A stretch of 64,000 bases of DNA from Diospyros lotus. Taxonomy: Eukaryota; Streptophyta; Magnoliopsida; Ericales; Ebenaceae. Positions 10,420 through 21,849 of this stretch are shown in pieces. Position numbers and translations under genes: made by a program. The notes under the pieces are model-generated. The model made no database searches, had not been told where the DNA came from, and saw nothing but the letters and a program-made list of their open reading frames with translations. The stretch covers positions 16,128,058 to 16,192,057 of the forward strand of contig NC_068345.1 in NCBI RefSeq assembly GCF_014633365.1, given 5' to 3'. The stretch's first letter is position 1. Every line of letters starts with the position of its first letter.

Positions 10420-10705
10420 TTCATCAAATTTGAGCTCCTCGGAGATGACCCCTATCACTACCACATATCTCAACCCTTATCCTCCCATGATAGCCGACGA
10501 CACGCAATGCACCCTAATCTCTATATAAACTAGTTTGATCACAGGTTAAGGTATGTTCTTTCCAAACCTTACCATTACTTTATTACTTTGAGCCCTCACT
10601 GACTTGAGCGTCAAACTATTTGCACGTGCTAATCACTTTTGTCGAATCACAACATTTCGCTGTCACTACAGCCAATCTTGCTAACCTGTTGGGCCGAAAA
10701 AAACA
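10420..10705 (+). repeat. Gypsy 5' LTR (partial), Tat-like
   Basis: Non-coding stretch with a TATA-like CTCTATATAAACTAG near 10520 and the ACTGACTTGAGCGTCA word typical of plant Tat-type gypsy LTRs. It ends in CA at about 10705, immediately before a PBS-like TGGCGACCACGG (10708). The left boundary is not defined. Lineage is from familiarity with that word, not a search. Confidence 0.55.
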
Positions 10706-10707
10706 TT

Positions 10708-10938
10708 TGGCGACCACGGTGAGGCCCAATAAAAGTTACCTACCCCACAAGACAAATCCCTAACCTTTTATCCAAACTATCCATTATCTGAACCAAAAGC
10801 CACAATGACATGGACCAGGAGATTCCGAACACTATCGTCAATTATCAGCCAGAGAATCTAATAACCATGGAGACCCTCCTCCAAACCATTCAATAGCTTC
10901 AAGATCAAGTTGTCAAATTAATTCGCAACCAGCAGCAC
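10708..10938 (+). pseudogene. Gypsy PBS, leader and gag start
   Basis: PBS-like sequence at 10708 is followed by a leader and an ATG at 10810. The frame reads MDQEIPNTIVNYQPENLI then METLLQTIQ, stop, LQDQVVKLIRNQQH, a coiled-coil-like gag N-terminus with one premature TAG. It is cut at 10938 by the start of another LTR (TGTAACACCCC). Confidence 0.55.
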
Positions 10939-11258
10939 TGTAACACCCCATTTTTCTCAGGGCGTTAGATAACAAAAGATATCAGGGATATATTTTGTTT
11001 CAACATACACTTAACACATAAATCGTTTCCCAACAATCTCATTACACATTCTCAGTATATCAAACTTAATAATGAATAAACTAAGACAAATAACTCATCA
11101 TAAATGCAGAAGCTAGATCGAAACCTCAAATGATACATAACCGTAATTCCTTTATTCATAATATTGAAATCATATCATCTCTTAACATGACATCATCAAA
11201 AAAGTAATACATAGGTACACTTCTCTTAACCATAACAACGGAAACATGCTAAAGATCA
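10939..11258 (+). repeat. Start of an LTR, cut by assembly gap
   Basis: Begins TGTAACACCCCATTTTTCTC, a common start of plant gypsy LTRs, exactly where the gag frame stops. AT-rich and non-coding to the gap. The other end is hidden by N. Confidence 0.5.
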
Positions 11259-11358
11259 NNNNNNNNNNNNNNNNNNNNNNNNNNNNNNNNNNNNNNNNNN
11301 NNNNNNNNNNNNNNNNNNNNNNNNNNNNNNNNNNNNNNNNNNNNNNNNNNNNNNNNNN
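11259..11358. other. Assembly gap (100 N)
   Basis: Run of exactly 100 N, a conventional placeholder for a gap of unknown size. Frames crossing it are not meaningful. Confidence 0.99.
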
Positions 11359-14300
11359 GATTGCGTTGCAAAATTCTCAAAAGATGTGTGAATTTCAGGA
11401 TCGGACTTCGGGGAAGATGATTAGCAGTGCTGAGGCATGTTCGGGGCTCTACATTCTTAAAAGCATTGATTCAAAAACTAAAGTAAATTCTAGCAATTGC
11501 TACTCTGTTCTGCCCGGTTGTTTCTCTATTTTTAATTCAAATAAGAGTGCAATTATGTTGTGACATTATCGATTAGGACATCCAAACTTTGCTTACCTTC
11601 AGAAATTATTCCCCTTTGTTCAAGAATTTAGATTTACACATTTCAATATGAAATTTGTCAATATTCTAAGCATGTAAGGACTAATTATCCTAGTCAAATT
11701 TACACTCCATCATATCCATTTTCTTTGATTCATAGTGATGTGTGCGGCCTTCTCGGGTCAAAAATGTTACTGGGGCTCGATGGTTTATTTCCTTTATTGA
11801 TAACCATACCCGCCTTATTTGGGTCTTTCTCATGAAAGAAAAATCTGAAACTGGCAAAAATTTTCAAACTTTTCATTCCATGGTGCAAAGGCAATTTAAT
11901 GCTAAAATTCAAGTCCTAAGAACAGATAATGCCAAAGAATACTTTAATACCATTCTAGGCACTTATCTGTCACAACACGGCATCATTCATCAAAGTTCTT
12001 GTGTTGATGCACCTCAACAAAATGGGGTTGCAGAACGCAAGAACAGACACCTATTGGAAGTGGCCAGATCCCTATTGTTCTCCACCCATGTTCCTAAATA
12101 TTTTTTGGGTGAGGCTATTCTTACGACCACCTATCTTATAAATATAATGCCCTCCAGAATTCTCAAACATCACACTCCAAGTCAGCACCTCCTTGCTTCT
12201 TTTCCCCACACTCGAGTCTTTTCTCAACTTCCTCTCAAGATTTTTGTCTGCACCTCTTTTGTTTACATTCACCCTCAATTTTGGAGCAAACTTGACCCCA
12301 AGTCCATCAAATGTATATTTCTTGGCTACTCTCCCAACAAAAAGGTTACAAATGTTACTCTCCAAGTCTTAAGAGATTCTTCACATCTATGGATGTAACC
12401 CTATTATCCCAAAACTGATATTCAAGGGGAGAATAGACCAAACAATCTTCCAGAATATCAATTTTGGGAATACCAACAGCAGCCTGAAATCCAGCCACCT
12501 GCAAACCCTACAGAAGCAGATCAGTCTTCTTCCCCTATTGGTCATCATCCTTCTTATCTTCATGAACTTCAAGTTTATTCTAGAAAAAAGTCTAAACAAA
12601 AAGAAAGTGGGGAACCGACATGTCCTAGGATTGATCAAGAGTCTAATCCGAACCCGGATCTGGAATTGTTACAAAAGGAGCATACCATGACTCCTGGTGA
12701 GAATTCTAAAATTTCGATTATGAATGAAGATTTACATTTTCCTATAGCATTGAGAAAGGGAATACAATCATCCACTCAACATCCCATTCACAATTACATT
12801 TCTTACAAAGGTCTCTCACCTAATTTCAAAATATTTGTATCAAATATCAGTAAGGTGCAGGTTCCTAGAACTATTCTAGAGGCCTTTCAACATCCTAAAT
12901 GGAAGGAGGCGATTCTCGAGGAAATGAAGGCCTTGAAAAAGAATGGGACTTGGGAGATTACAGAATTACCCCCTAGAAAACATCTCGTGGGCTGCAAATG
13001 GGTATTTATAGTCAAATACAAAGAAGATGGAAGAATTGACAGATTTAAGGCCCGCCTAGTTGCAAAAGGGTTCGCTCAATCTTATGGTATAGATTACCAA
13101 GAAAATTTTGCTCCGGTGGAAAAATTGAATACCATCAGAGTCTTGTTATCTCTAGCTGTAAACCTGGATTGGCCGCTTTACCAATTGGATGTGAAGAATG
13201 CTTTTCTAAATGGAGATCCCGAAGAAGAAGTATATATGGAAATTCCTTACGGATTTGAAACTAACCTTACAAGAAACAAGGTATGCAAACTAAGGAGATC
13301 TCTTTATGGGCTCAAACAGTCTCCTAGAGCCTAGCTCGAGAAATTTACTACGGCAGTCAAGAAGTATGGATATAGCCAAAGTCAGGCAGACCATACCTTG
13401 TTCATCAAGTATTCTTTGGACGGTAAAATTTCCATTCTTATTGTGTATGTTAATGATATAATTGTTACAGGAGATAATATTTCTGAAATCAAGGATCTTA
13501 AAGAAGTCCTGGCAAGAGAATTTGAAATCAAAGATCTAGGAAACCTAAGATACTTCCTAGGCATGGAAGTGGTAAGGTCCAAAGAAGGAATTTCAGTCTC
13601 TCAACAAAAATATACCCTAGATCTTCTTACTGAAACAGGTATGTTGGGATGCAAACTAGCAGATACACCAATGGAAACTACTTCAAAACTAGATGTTGGC
13701 AAAGAAAGTGCTCTAGTGGATAAAGGAAGATATCAAAGATTGGTGAGAAAACTCATATACTTATCACATACTAGACCAGATATAAGTTTTCCCGTAAGTG
13801 TGGTAAGCCAATTCATGAATGATCTAGAGAAAGACACTTAGAGGCTGTATATCGGATTCTAAGATATCTAAAGTTAACTCCAGGCAAAGGGCTAATGTTC
13901 AGGAAAACAGCAAACATAGAGGTGAAAATCTACAGTGATGCTGATTGGGCAGGTTCAATTTCTGATAGAAGGTCAACCTCGGGATATTGCTCATTTGTTT
14001 GGGGAAATTTAGTTACTTGGCACAGTAAGAAGCAATTAGTGGTTTCTAGGAGTAGCGCAGAAGCTGAGTTTAGAGCTATGGCTCAGGGGTTCTGTGAGGG
14101 TGTGGCTAAAAAGGTTGCTACAACAGTTACAGGTGACTATGACACAACCAATACTAGTATTATGTGACAACCAATCTGTTATCAATATTGCCAAAAATCC
14201 TATCTACCATGATCGGATAAAACACGTAGAAATTGACAGGCACTTCATCAAAGAGAAATTAGAAGAAGGAATTTTTTAGCTGAGCTACACCTCTACAAGC

Positions 14301-14406
14301 TGCCAGGTCGTAGATATTCTGACTAAGCCATTACAAAGAAGAGTATTTGATGAGTTAAGTGCCAAGCTTGGCTTGAATAATATATTCATCCCAGCTTGAA
14401 AGGTAG
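11359..14406 (+). pseudogene. Ty1/copia pol remnant (pre-integrase to RNase H)
   Basis: Plus-strand copia polyprotein entered just after the gap. Order: GAG-pre-integrase (CEFQDRTSGK, then HYRLGHPNFAYLQKL near 11560-11610), integrase core 11742-12330 (FIDNHTRLIWVFLMKEKS, RTDNAKEYF, PQQNGVAERKNRHLLEVAR), linker, reverse transcriptase 12890-13620 ([33 protein letters not shown]), RNase H 13900-14280 (YSDADWAGS, LCDNQSVINIAKNP). The RT catalytic motif reads YVND instead of YVDD. SPRA is followed by TAG where Trp is expected (13333-13335), and a stop splits the pre-integrase. Non-functional. The 3' LTR follows directly. Confidence 0.9.
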
Positions 14407-14799
14407 TGTAGATCGAGTTGTTGTAAGGCCGAGTTGCCGAGCTAACAAGATGATGGTCGAGCTGTTGGAAGGCGACCTAATAAGCTGATAGAATTCCAAG
14501 CCAAGCTTCCAAGCTGATAGAGGGCGAGCTGCCGAGATGATGGCCGAGTTGTTGGAAGGCGACTTGACGAGCTGATAGAATTCCGAGCTACCGAGCTTCT
14601 GAGCTCGTTACATCTTATCTTCTTCAGTTATTTGATTAGATTTGTTTGTATTTAAGGTTGTTGTAATCTAGTCCTACAAAGTAGGAATCTAATCTCTAAA
14701 ATCTAGGAGAATTCTTATGATCCATTGTGTATATATTTGTGGTATTTTCAAGGGAATAAAATTGTAGCATACTATTCTCCCAAAAAGAGAATTTCTACA
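14407..14799 (+). repeat. 3' LTR of copia remnant, with internal tandem duplication
   Basis: 393 bp with TGTAGA...TCTACA ends, right after CAGCTTGAAAGGTAG. Its 5' half contains an imperfect 87-bp tandem duplication (14439-14525 and 14526 to about 14605) around GATGATGG-CGAG-TGTTGGAAGGCGAC and AGCTGATAGAATTCC. The 5' LTR is not visible; it would lie in or beyond the gap. Confidence 0.8.
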
Positions 14800-15156
14800 C
14801 TAAGTCATTCCAAATCTAAAATGAACCCATCTGGTTCATTCCAAATCTTCAAACCCATCAATGTTCATTTCAGATATGGAACTAATAATTTATTCCAGAT
14901 CTAGAAAACAAACCCAAATCGATCTAGAACTATTGGAGTTCCAAATCTGGAATTCTAGATCTGAAGAGAACAAACCCAGATGGTCGATGGGTTGATCATC
15001 ATCTTCTCTCTCTCTCTCTCTCACTACATCAATTCCGAAGAACCGTCACCTGTAGTTGATGGGTGGAGATCGATCTAGCCAACAACCATTGCTTTTATTT
15101 TTCTTGATTTTTTATTTCTATTTTATTTTGTGGAGAAAGTTAATTTCTAGCAGGAA
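14800..15156. other. No gene; A/T-rich spacer with (CT)n
   Basis: Repetitive ATCTAGA/TTCCAAATCT-type words and a (CT)n at 15005-15022. Could be a leader of the following copia, but no LTR or PBS is seen. Confidence 0.4.
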
Positions 15157-18100
15157 ATGGACCACTATTGTTCTCTTCCTATGAAGGACAAAGAAGATGA
15201 TGCGATAGTGCGTTAGTATATTGAAAAAGATCGTATCTATGATTTTTTGGCTGGCCTCAAGCTACAATTTGATCGAGTACAAGTGCAAATATTTGGAAAG
15301 GAGGAGTTACCATTGCTAAATGAGACAATTGCTATTGCCAGGGTTGAAGAAAGTCGACGCAATGTGATGCTTATGGATCAAAGACTAGAGGGTTCTGCAC
15401 TAGTCATATAGGGTACTAAGGGTACTCTCACAAGTCAAAGATGATAGAATAGATCCAATCTGGTATGTAATCACTGCAAGAAGAAGGGACGTGTAGAATA
15501 GAATAGTCCCTTGTGGACAACAGAAGGGGCAAGCAAATGTATCAGTATCAAAGGAAGAGCACCAGCCCAAGGAAGAGATTGGATCTCATGAGTCGTTTAT
15601 TTCTATAGGGCTTGATAGATAGGATATTGAAAGGTTGAAGGCTCTTCTTAACACTCTCGGTTCATCTTCTCTTAATCCAAGTGCTTGTTCCTTTGCTCAG
15701 TTAGGTATGTCACTTGTTTCTCATGATTATCGTGCCTCGAATCCTACTTCATAGATAATTGATTATGAGGCAATAGATCACATGACTTTTAATTCAACTT
15801 CATTCTCCACTTATACCCCTTGTTCTAGTTCCCGAAAAATTCTAATTGCTGATGGTTCTTTTATTACTGTGGCCGGGTTTGGTGATATTCATCTTAGTCC
15901 TTCACTTGTACTCAAAAGCATATTACACGTTCCAAAACTCGCCACCAATGTTGTCTCAGTGTATCATCTTCTTCGTGATACAAATTGTGTCCTAATTTTT
16001 CATCCTAATGGTTGTGTTCTTCAGGACCGATGTTCGGGGAAGAAGATTGGGAGTGTGAGAGAAAATAATGGACTCTACCTTCTTGACATCACCAATAGAA
16101 ATGGGGAGTTTGACAAGATTCGTGGTTCTACTTTGTTGTTGTCCCACAGTTCTACCTTGCATCAGATTTGGTTGGAACATCATCATTTTGATCACCCCTC
16201 TTTTAAAGTTCTTAGAGTTACGTTTCCTTCATTGTTTAAACATATAATTGTTTAGACATTACATTGTGATACATGTGAACTTGCTAAGCATTGCCATGCA
16301 TCTTTTCCTCCTAGTGTTGCTCGCTCTTCCGCACCCTTTTATCTTGTTCATACTGATATTTGGGGACCCACGCCTGTACACAATATCTCGGGTGCCACAT
16401 GATTTGTCACTTTCATTGACAATTGCACTCGAGTCATATTGGGTTTATCTACTCAAGAAAAAATCTGATGTTAGTGTGGTTTTTCCCATTTTTCACAATA
16501 TGATCAACAATCAGTTTGGAATAAAAATTAAAAAGATGAGGTTTGATAACGTACGTGACTACTTTAATCATACATTATCATCTTATTTACACACACTGAA
16601 GGCATTACTCATGAGTCTTCGTGTGTCAATACTCCTCAACAAAATGGAGTGGCGGAAAGGAAAAATGGACACCTGTTGTCTATTGCTCGTGCCCTTCTCT
16701 TTCAAACCAAAGTTCCTAAATATCTATGGGGAGATGCAATACTCACTTCAACTCATTTAATCAATTGTCTTTCGTCCCCCACTCTTGGTAATGTGAGTCC
16801 GTGGGACTTATTTGCTCAATTTTATTCTCAATTCACAACGTTTGTCTCCTTACCCACTTGGATCTTTGGTTGTGTCGCATTTGTTCATGCTCACCACCGT
16901 ACCAAACTCGGTCCCTTAAATGCGTCTTCATTGCATACTCATCTACTCAAAAGCGGTATGAGTGCTATCATCCTCTTTCTCGGCGAACTTTTATCTCCGC
17001 TAATGTCACCTTTGTTGAGCATGAGCGGTTCTTTGACATTCCTCTTCTTCAGGGGGAGCCTTTTCCTCTGGAAGACCCGGATTGGCTTCATTCTTTTTCT
17101 CTTCCAACTGTAACTTCCTCTTCGCAGTCTAACACCAGTGTCTCACAAAGCAAACCTATATGTGTGTCTCTACCCCTACCTCCTCCTTTAGAAACTAAAC
17201 AGAGGCCACCAATTGCATCTGTATACTCAAGAAGGAAAGATGTCATGAAATCTCTTGAGCATAAACCAAACTCCAATCTTAGGGAAAACATCGAGGTGAG
17301 TGATTCTCCTTCTCAATCTCAATTCATTGATCATATTTTTGATTCCTGAGATCTTGATCTTCCTATTGCCCTCAGAAAAGGGAGCAGGAAATGCACTCAA
17401 CATCCTTTGTGTCATTTGATTGAATGTCTCCTTCTCACAAGAGTTTCCTTTCCCATCTTATCTCAATTAAGATTCCTCAAACCCTGTCTGAGCCACTAGA
17501 AAGTGAGAAATGGTGACATGCCATGAATGTGGAAATGGAAGCCCTAGAGAAGAACATGACATGGGAGGTGGTTGATTTACCTAAAGGGAAGAAACCAGTT
17601 GACTGCAAGTGGGTATTCTCTCTTAAGTATAAGGCGGATGGATAATTGGAAAGGTATAAGGCCCGGCTTGTCACAAAAGGCTATACACAGACATATGGTG
17701 TTGACTACCATAATACATTTGCTCCTATAGCCAAGTTGGCGGTGAACTTGGATTGGAACTTGTTCCAATTTGATATAAAGAATGCATTCTTACATGTGGA
17801 CCTTGAAGAAGAAATCTACATGGTTTGTCCATCGGGTTACGATCATTGTGCAAAAGAGAAGGTATGTAGACTTAAAAAGGCTCTCTATGGATTAAAGCAG
17901 TCTCCTAGGGCCTGGTTTGGTAGATTCTCAAAAGCAATGTTGTCAATAGGATACAGGCAGAGTCAAGGGGATCAGGGGATGTGACTGTCCTTTTGGTCTA
18001 TGTGGACCATATAATAGTTACTGGTAATGATGGAAAGGAAGAAAAAAACCTGAAGGAGTGTTTAGCAAAAGAATTTGAAATTAAGGACTTGGGAAGACTA

Positions 18101-18962
18101 AAATACTTCTTAGGAATTGAAGTAGCACGGTCTAATGATGGAATCTTCATATCACAACAAAAATATATTCCTGGCCTTCTTACTGAGACTGGTTTGACAG
18201 GATGCAAGCCAGTTGACACTCCAATTGAGGTTGATCACAAGCTTGGTGATGCTACTGGTGATAAACTTGTTAATTGGGGAATGTATCAAAGACTTGTTGG
18301 GAAATTGATCTACTTGTCACACACTCGACCTAACATTGCTTACGTTGTCAGCGTTGTGAGCCAGTTTATGTAGAATCCTAAGAAAACTCACCTTCGAGCA
18401 ATGTATCGTGTTCTCTGATATTTGAAAACACATATGGGCAGAGGAATTTTATTCAAAAAAGAGCTCCAATATAACTCTAGAAGCATTCACTGATGTTGAT
18501 TATGCTGGTTCTACTACAAATAAACGATCAACATTTGGTTGTTGTACTTTTGTTAGAGGGAATTTGATTACATGGAGAAGTAAGAAGCAATATATTGTGG
18601 CTAGATCAAGTGCTAAGGCAGAATTTAGGTCTATGGCGCTTGGAATTTGTGAGTTACTTTGGCTAAAAATCATTCTTGATGATCTCAGGATTAGGTGGGA
18701 CAGCCCTATGAAGTTGTATTGCGATAACAAATTAGCTATTAATATTGCCCATAATCAAGTTCAATATGATTGTACCAAGCATGTGGAGGTTGACCGACAC
18801 TTTATCAGGGAAAAGTTAGATAACAGGATGATCTACACCCCATATATTCCTTATGCAGAATAGTTAGCTGATATCCTAACTAAAGCGATGTCTAGTAAAT
18901 ATTCCAAAAACTTATTGGCAAGCTTGGGATGGTTAACCTATACTCCCCAGCTTGAGGGGGAG
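15157..18962 (+). pseudogene. Ty1/copia gag-pol remnant
   Basis: ATG at 15157 opens a gag piece (YDFLAGLKLQFDRVQ, RVEESRRNVM) with a degenerate zinc knuckle (CNHCKKKGR) near 15470. Protease/pre-integrase follows at 15782-16255 (LADGSF-like, SILHVPKLATNVVSVYHLL, SGKKIGSVRENNGLYLL). Integrase runs 16300-16800 with PQQNGVAERKNGHLLSIAR in pieces, RT 17500-18300 ([47 protein letters not shown]), and RNase H 18480-18860 (SRSSAKAEFRSMA-like, LYCDNKLAINIA). The RT catalytic motif reads YVDH instead of YVDD. Many frameshifts. No 5' LTR was found, so the 5' end is truncated. Confidence 0.9.
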
Positions 18963-19166
18963 TGTTAGAATATATTTGTATTCCCTGTATCTTTCTAAAT
19001 ATCTGTATTTGCTTATTAGGTATGTATTAGCTTATTAGGTTTTATTATATTTTTAGTTTATTTGGTACATTTAGTTGTTATACTTTGTGATAAATGTCTT
19101 GTAATGCACCTTGATCCATGTATATATATTGACATGATAGATGAATAAAAAATAACATTCTCTTCA
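18963..19166 (+). repeat. 3' LTR of copia remnant
   Basis: About 204 bp from TGTTAGAATATATTTG, right after the polypurine-like CTTGAGGGGGAG, to TCTCTTCA. The right edge is inferred from where the oppositely oriented copia frame (LLGHPNFVY) resumes at about 19167. Confidence 0.65.
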
Positions 19167-20821
19167 CTGTATACAAAATTTGGATGCCCTAATAAAAAAT
19201 GCCGAAATATGGCTTAATTATGAGAAATAGGAATGGAGACATTGAAGGAAGAACTCTGAAAACCTAGATTACCAACTTGTAGGGCTTGTCCACTTGGAGA
19301 ATTATTGCTTGTGAGCAGGTACAACCCCGATCATTGTCTAGCATTGCCTATCGTTTTCCCCAAATCTAGATCCTAAAATTCACACAATTTTTTGAAAAAT
19401 TTAGTGACACAATTATAATCTTGAGTAAATTTGCTGATGGATGATAGATTACAATCTAAATTTGGAACAAACAACACCGAGTGAATGGTGAAATTCTCGG
19501 TTAACTTCACTGTTCCTACTTTGGCCACTTGAGATTGTGTTCTACTTTGGCCACTTGAGATTGTGTTCCATAGTAATCCGAATAGTCCACCTCTCTCTTC
19601 AAGGACTGATTTTAGTGAATAGCCTTGGGTCTTCGGTCATATAGTCTGAAGCTCAGAAATCTACAATCTACACATTTGAATTACTTCTTTTAACATTGAG
19701 GACATGAATGATATTACCTTTATGAGGCATAGTTCCTATTGCAATGATCGAGGAGGAGGGGTTGCTTTGTGGCAGACCAAAAAGTTTCTAAAGCAATTCC
19801 ATTTATTCTTTGTTAAAAGAGTGATATTTTGGTGGAGTTGGTCCTTTCTTCCGAATTCACCATGTTCCCCCTACTTTCTTTTCAGTTTGCTGTCTTTATG
19901 TCGTCCAGTTTGCCGTGTAAATCCCAACACCTTTCCTTCGTGTGGCCAAGTTTATGACAATGCTCACATTTTGGCTGATCCTTCTTTTGTTTACCGCCGT
20001 TTGATTGAGGTTGACTCCCACGAGCACAGTAGCTTCGGAATTGTTGGATGTACTTTGGGTCCCCAACATGACCTTCTTTCTACTCTCTTCTCGTCTCACT
20101 TTGGCAAAGGCTTCTCGAAGGCTTTGGGTTGGTCTTGTAGACAAGATTCTTCCACAAACATCATCTGAGTTCTTATTTAGAGCAATTAAGAACTTATAGA
20201 GACGCTTTTGTTCAACAATCTTCTTGTAGTACGATCCATTTTCCGAGCATTTCTAGTTGTGCTCCTTGAACATGTCCAACTGCTACTAATGCCAGTTGAG
20301 GATGTTGAAGTATTGTGTGACGGTAAGATCTCCTTGTCTGACCATGAACTATGCACTCAATCTCGAATAACTTGGACGTGTTTTCCACGTGTGTACGCTT
20401 CTCTCACAACTTCCCAACTTCCCGCAATCGTTTCATAAAGGAGAAAATTTTCTCCAATCTCATCCATCATGGAGTTGAGGAGCCAAGGAGAAAAATTTCT
20501 CCAATCTCATTTTTCATAGACTTGAGGAGCCATGACATAACCAAGTTATTTTCTGCCTTCCATGATCAAGACTCTGAATCTTCTTTCTTCGGCTACATAG
20601 CTTCACCGATGAGATATTCATCTCTTTCTTTCCCATAAATAAAAATCAAAATTGACTGGAACTACTGCAAATAGTTTTGACCATTTAGTTTATGGTCGGT
20701 GATGGGGAAGGATGTGTTGTCGATGGCTCCCGTGTGACTCAGGATGATTTTTTACGATGAGGAACCCTTCTCAGCCATAATTTTCTCGAATTTTAGGTTT
20801 TAAGAGGCGACCGTAAAACCA
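19167..20821 (-). pseudogene. Copia gag to pre-integrase, 5' half of an element
   Basis: Minus strand. ATG at 20778 gives MAEKGSSS then a stop, and the frame continues HTGAIDNTSFPITDHKLNGQNYLQ-type gag start, EIGEIFLLGS, SLREAFAKVRREESRKKVMLG (about 20130), a degenerate zinc-knuckle region, and at 19510-19180 GTVKLTENFTIHSVLFVPNL, GKTIGNAR-type pre-integrase and LLGHPNFVY. This order is a copia gag, protease and GAG-pre-integrase. Numerous frameshifts and stops. It is cut at 19167 by the LTR of the plus-strand copia, implying that one inserted into this one. A 26-bp tandem duplication lies at 19516-19567. Confidence 0.8.
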
Positions 20822-21047
20822 TGTGGAGACAGTTAATTTCTCTTAATTCCTTCATCAAAAGATTGTACATGCTATATATATATATATTTATATATACACA
20901 CACAGAAAAGGAAAAACTAATCACATCTATAAACTAGGAAACTCCTACGAATCTGCAATCAATCAACCTAACAAAGAGATTTAAAAGCTGCCTATTCTCC
21001 TAACCGTACATTTGCCTAAAATAGAAGGATCTTGGGATATTCTAACA
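20822..21047 (-). repeat. 5' LTR of minus-strand copia
   Basis: 226 bp from TGTTAGAATATCCC (21047) to CTGTCTCCACA (20822), followed by a mutated PBS (TGGTTTTACGG). Contains an AT dinucleotide tract at about 20871-20893. The start resembles the LTRs at 1789-2017 and 18963-19166. Confidence 0.7.
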
Positions 21048-21445
21048 AAATAGAAAAATAACTATTTCGAGAAACTAAAATAATTCTACATATTTAAATT
21101 TAACTTTTGATGTAATATAATTTAATTAATAGTGTTTGATATAAACTAAGTCATTTTGGTTAATAATTGATGGTGTTGCCTCTTAATTTGGATGGAGGGT
21201 GTGTGAATGAAAAGAAACAAAACCACAAGGGCTTCTAGAGCCAATTTTAAAGTACAGGGGGTGTCCTTCCAAACAAATCACACCACAAGGTTTTGTATGT
21301 GAAATTTACCCTACATACATATATACAACCAAATATATACAATATGCATACATATATATACACATGTACATATACATACATAAATATACATATACATTTA
21401 TAAATTTTCATACATATATACTCATACATTCATATATTTGCGTAT
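21048..21445. repeat. AT/CATA-rich spacer, no gene
   Basis: Mostly A/T, with a TA/CA-rich microsatellite-like block at about 21300-21430. No coding signal. Confidence 0.5.
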
Positions 21446-21719
21446 TAATATAGAACCCGAACAAAAAAAATAAGAGTAATCTCGATTACTCAAACCAAAT
21501 ATTATTCATTAAAATCTAACCTACAATGCATCACTAAAGGATTATTTATAGACAACTAATAGATAAAAATCTACTCTAATTAGGATTCTAAGAAATGAAA
21601 GAAATCAAAAGAAATTAGGAAACAAATTAAAAATAAATACACTAATAAAACAATATTAATTTCTATTTTTAAGCCTAAAATATTGTTTCTCAAAATATTT
21701 ATTTCTACAATCTTCATCA
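21446..21719 (-). repeat. 3' LTR of minus-strand gypsy
   Basis: About 274 bp, from TAATATAGAACCCGAAC to TCTTCATCA on the plus strand. Aligns with 27279-27619 throughout but lacks about 60 bp near its middle that the other copy has. Confidence 0.85.
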
Positions 21720-21849
21720 TTCTTTCTTGGTTGAAAAGAACTCATCTCTAACAAGTTGGATTGTAGATACCACTTCAAGATCTCAAGATCTAGGACTTGA
21801 AAATCCCTCTTAGTAATCTATGTATTATCTAAATCTAGTTGATCCTTCC

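Noticed and set aside
11246..11563. Open frame crossing the first N run
   Set aside because: The frame is an artefact of a 100-N placeholder; only the part after 11358 is copia sequence.
21247..21429. Tyr/Cys/Ile-rich 60-codon frame
   Set aside because: Entirely a translation of CATA/TATA low-complexity sequence.
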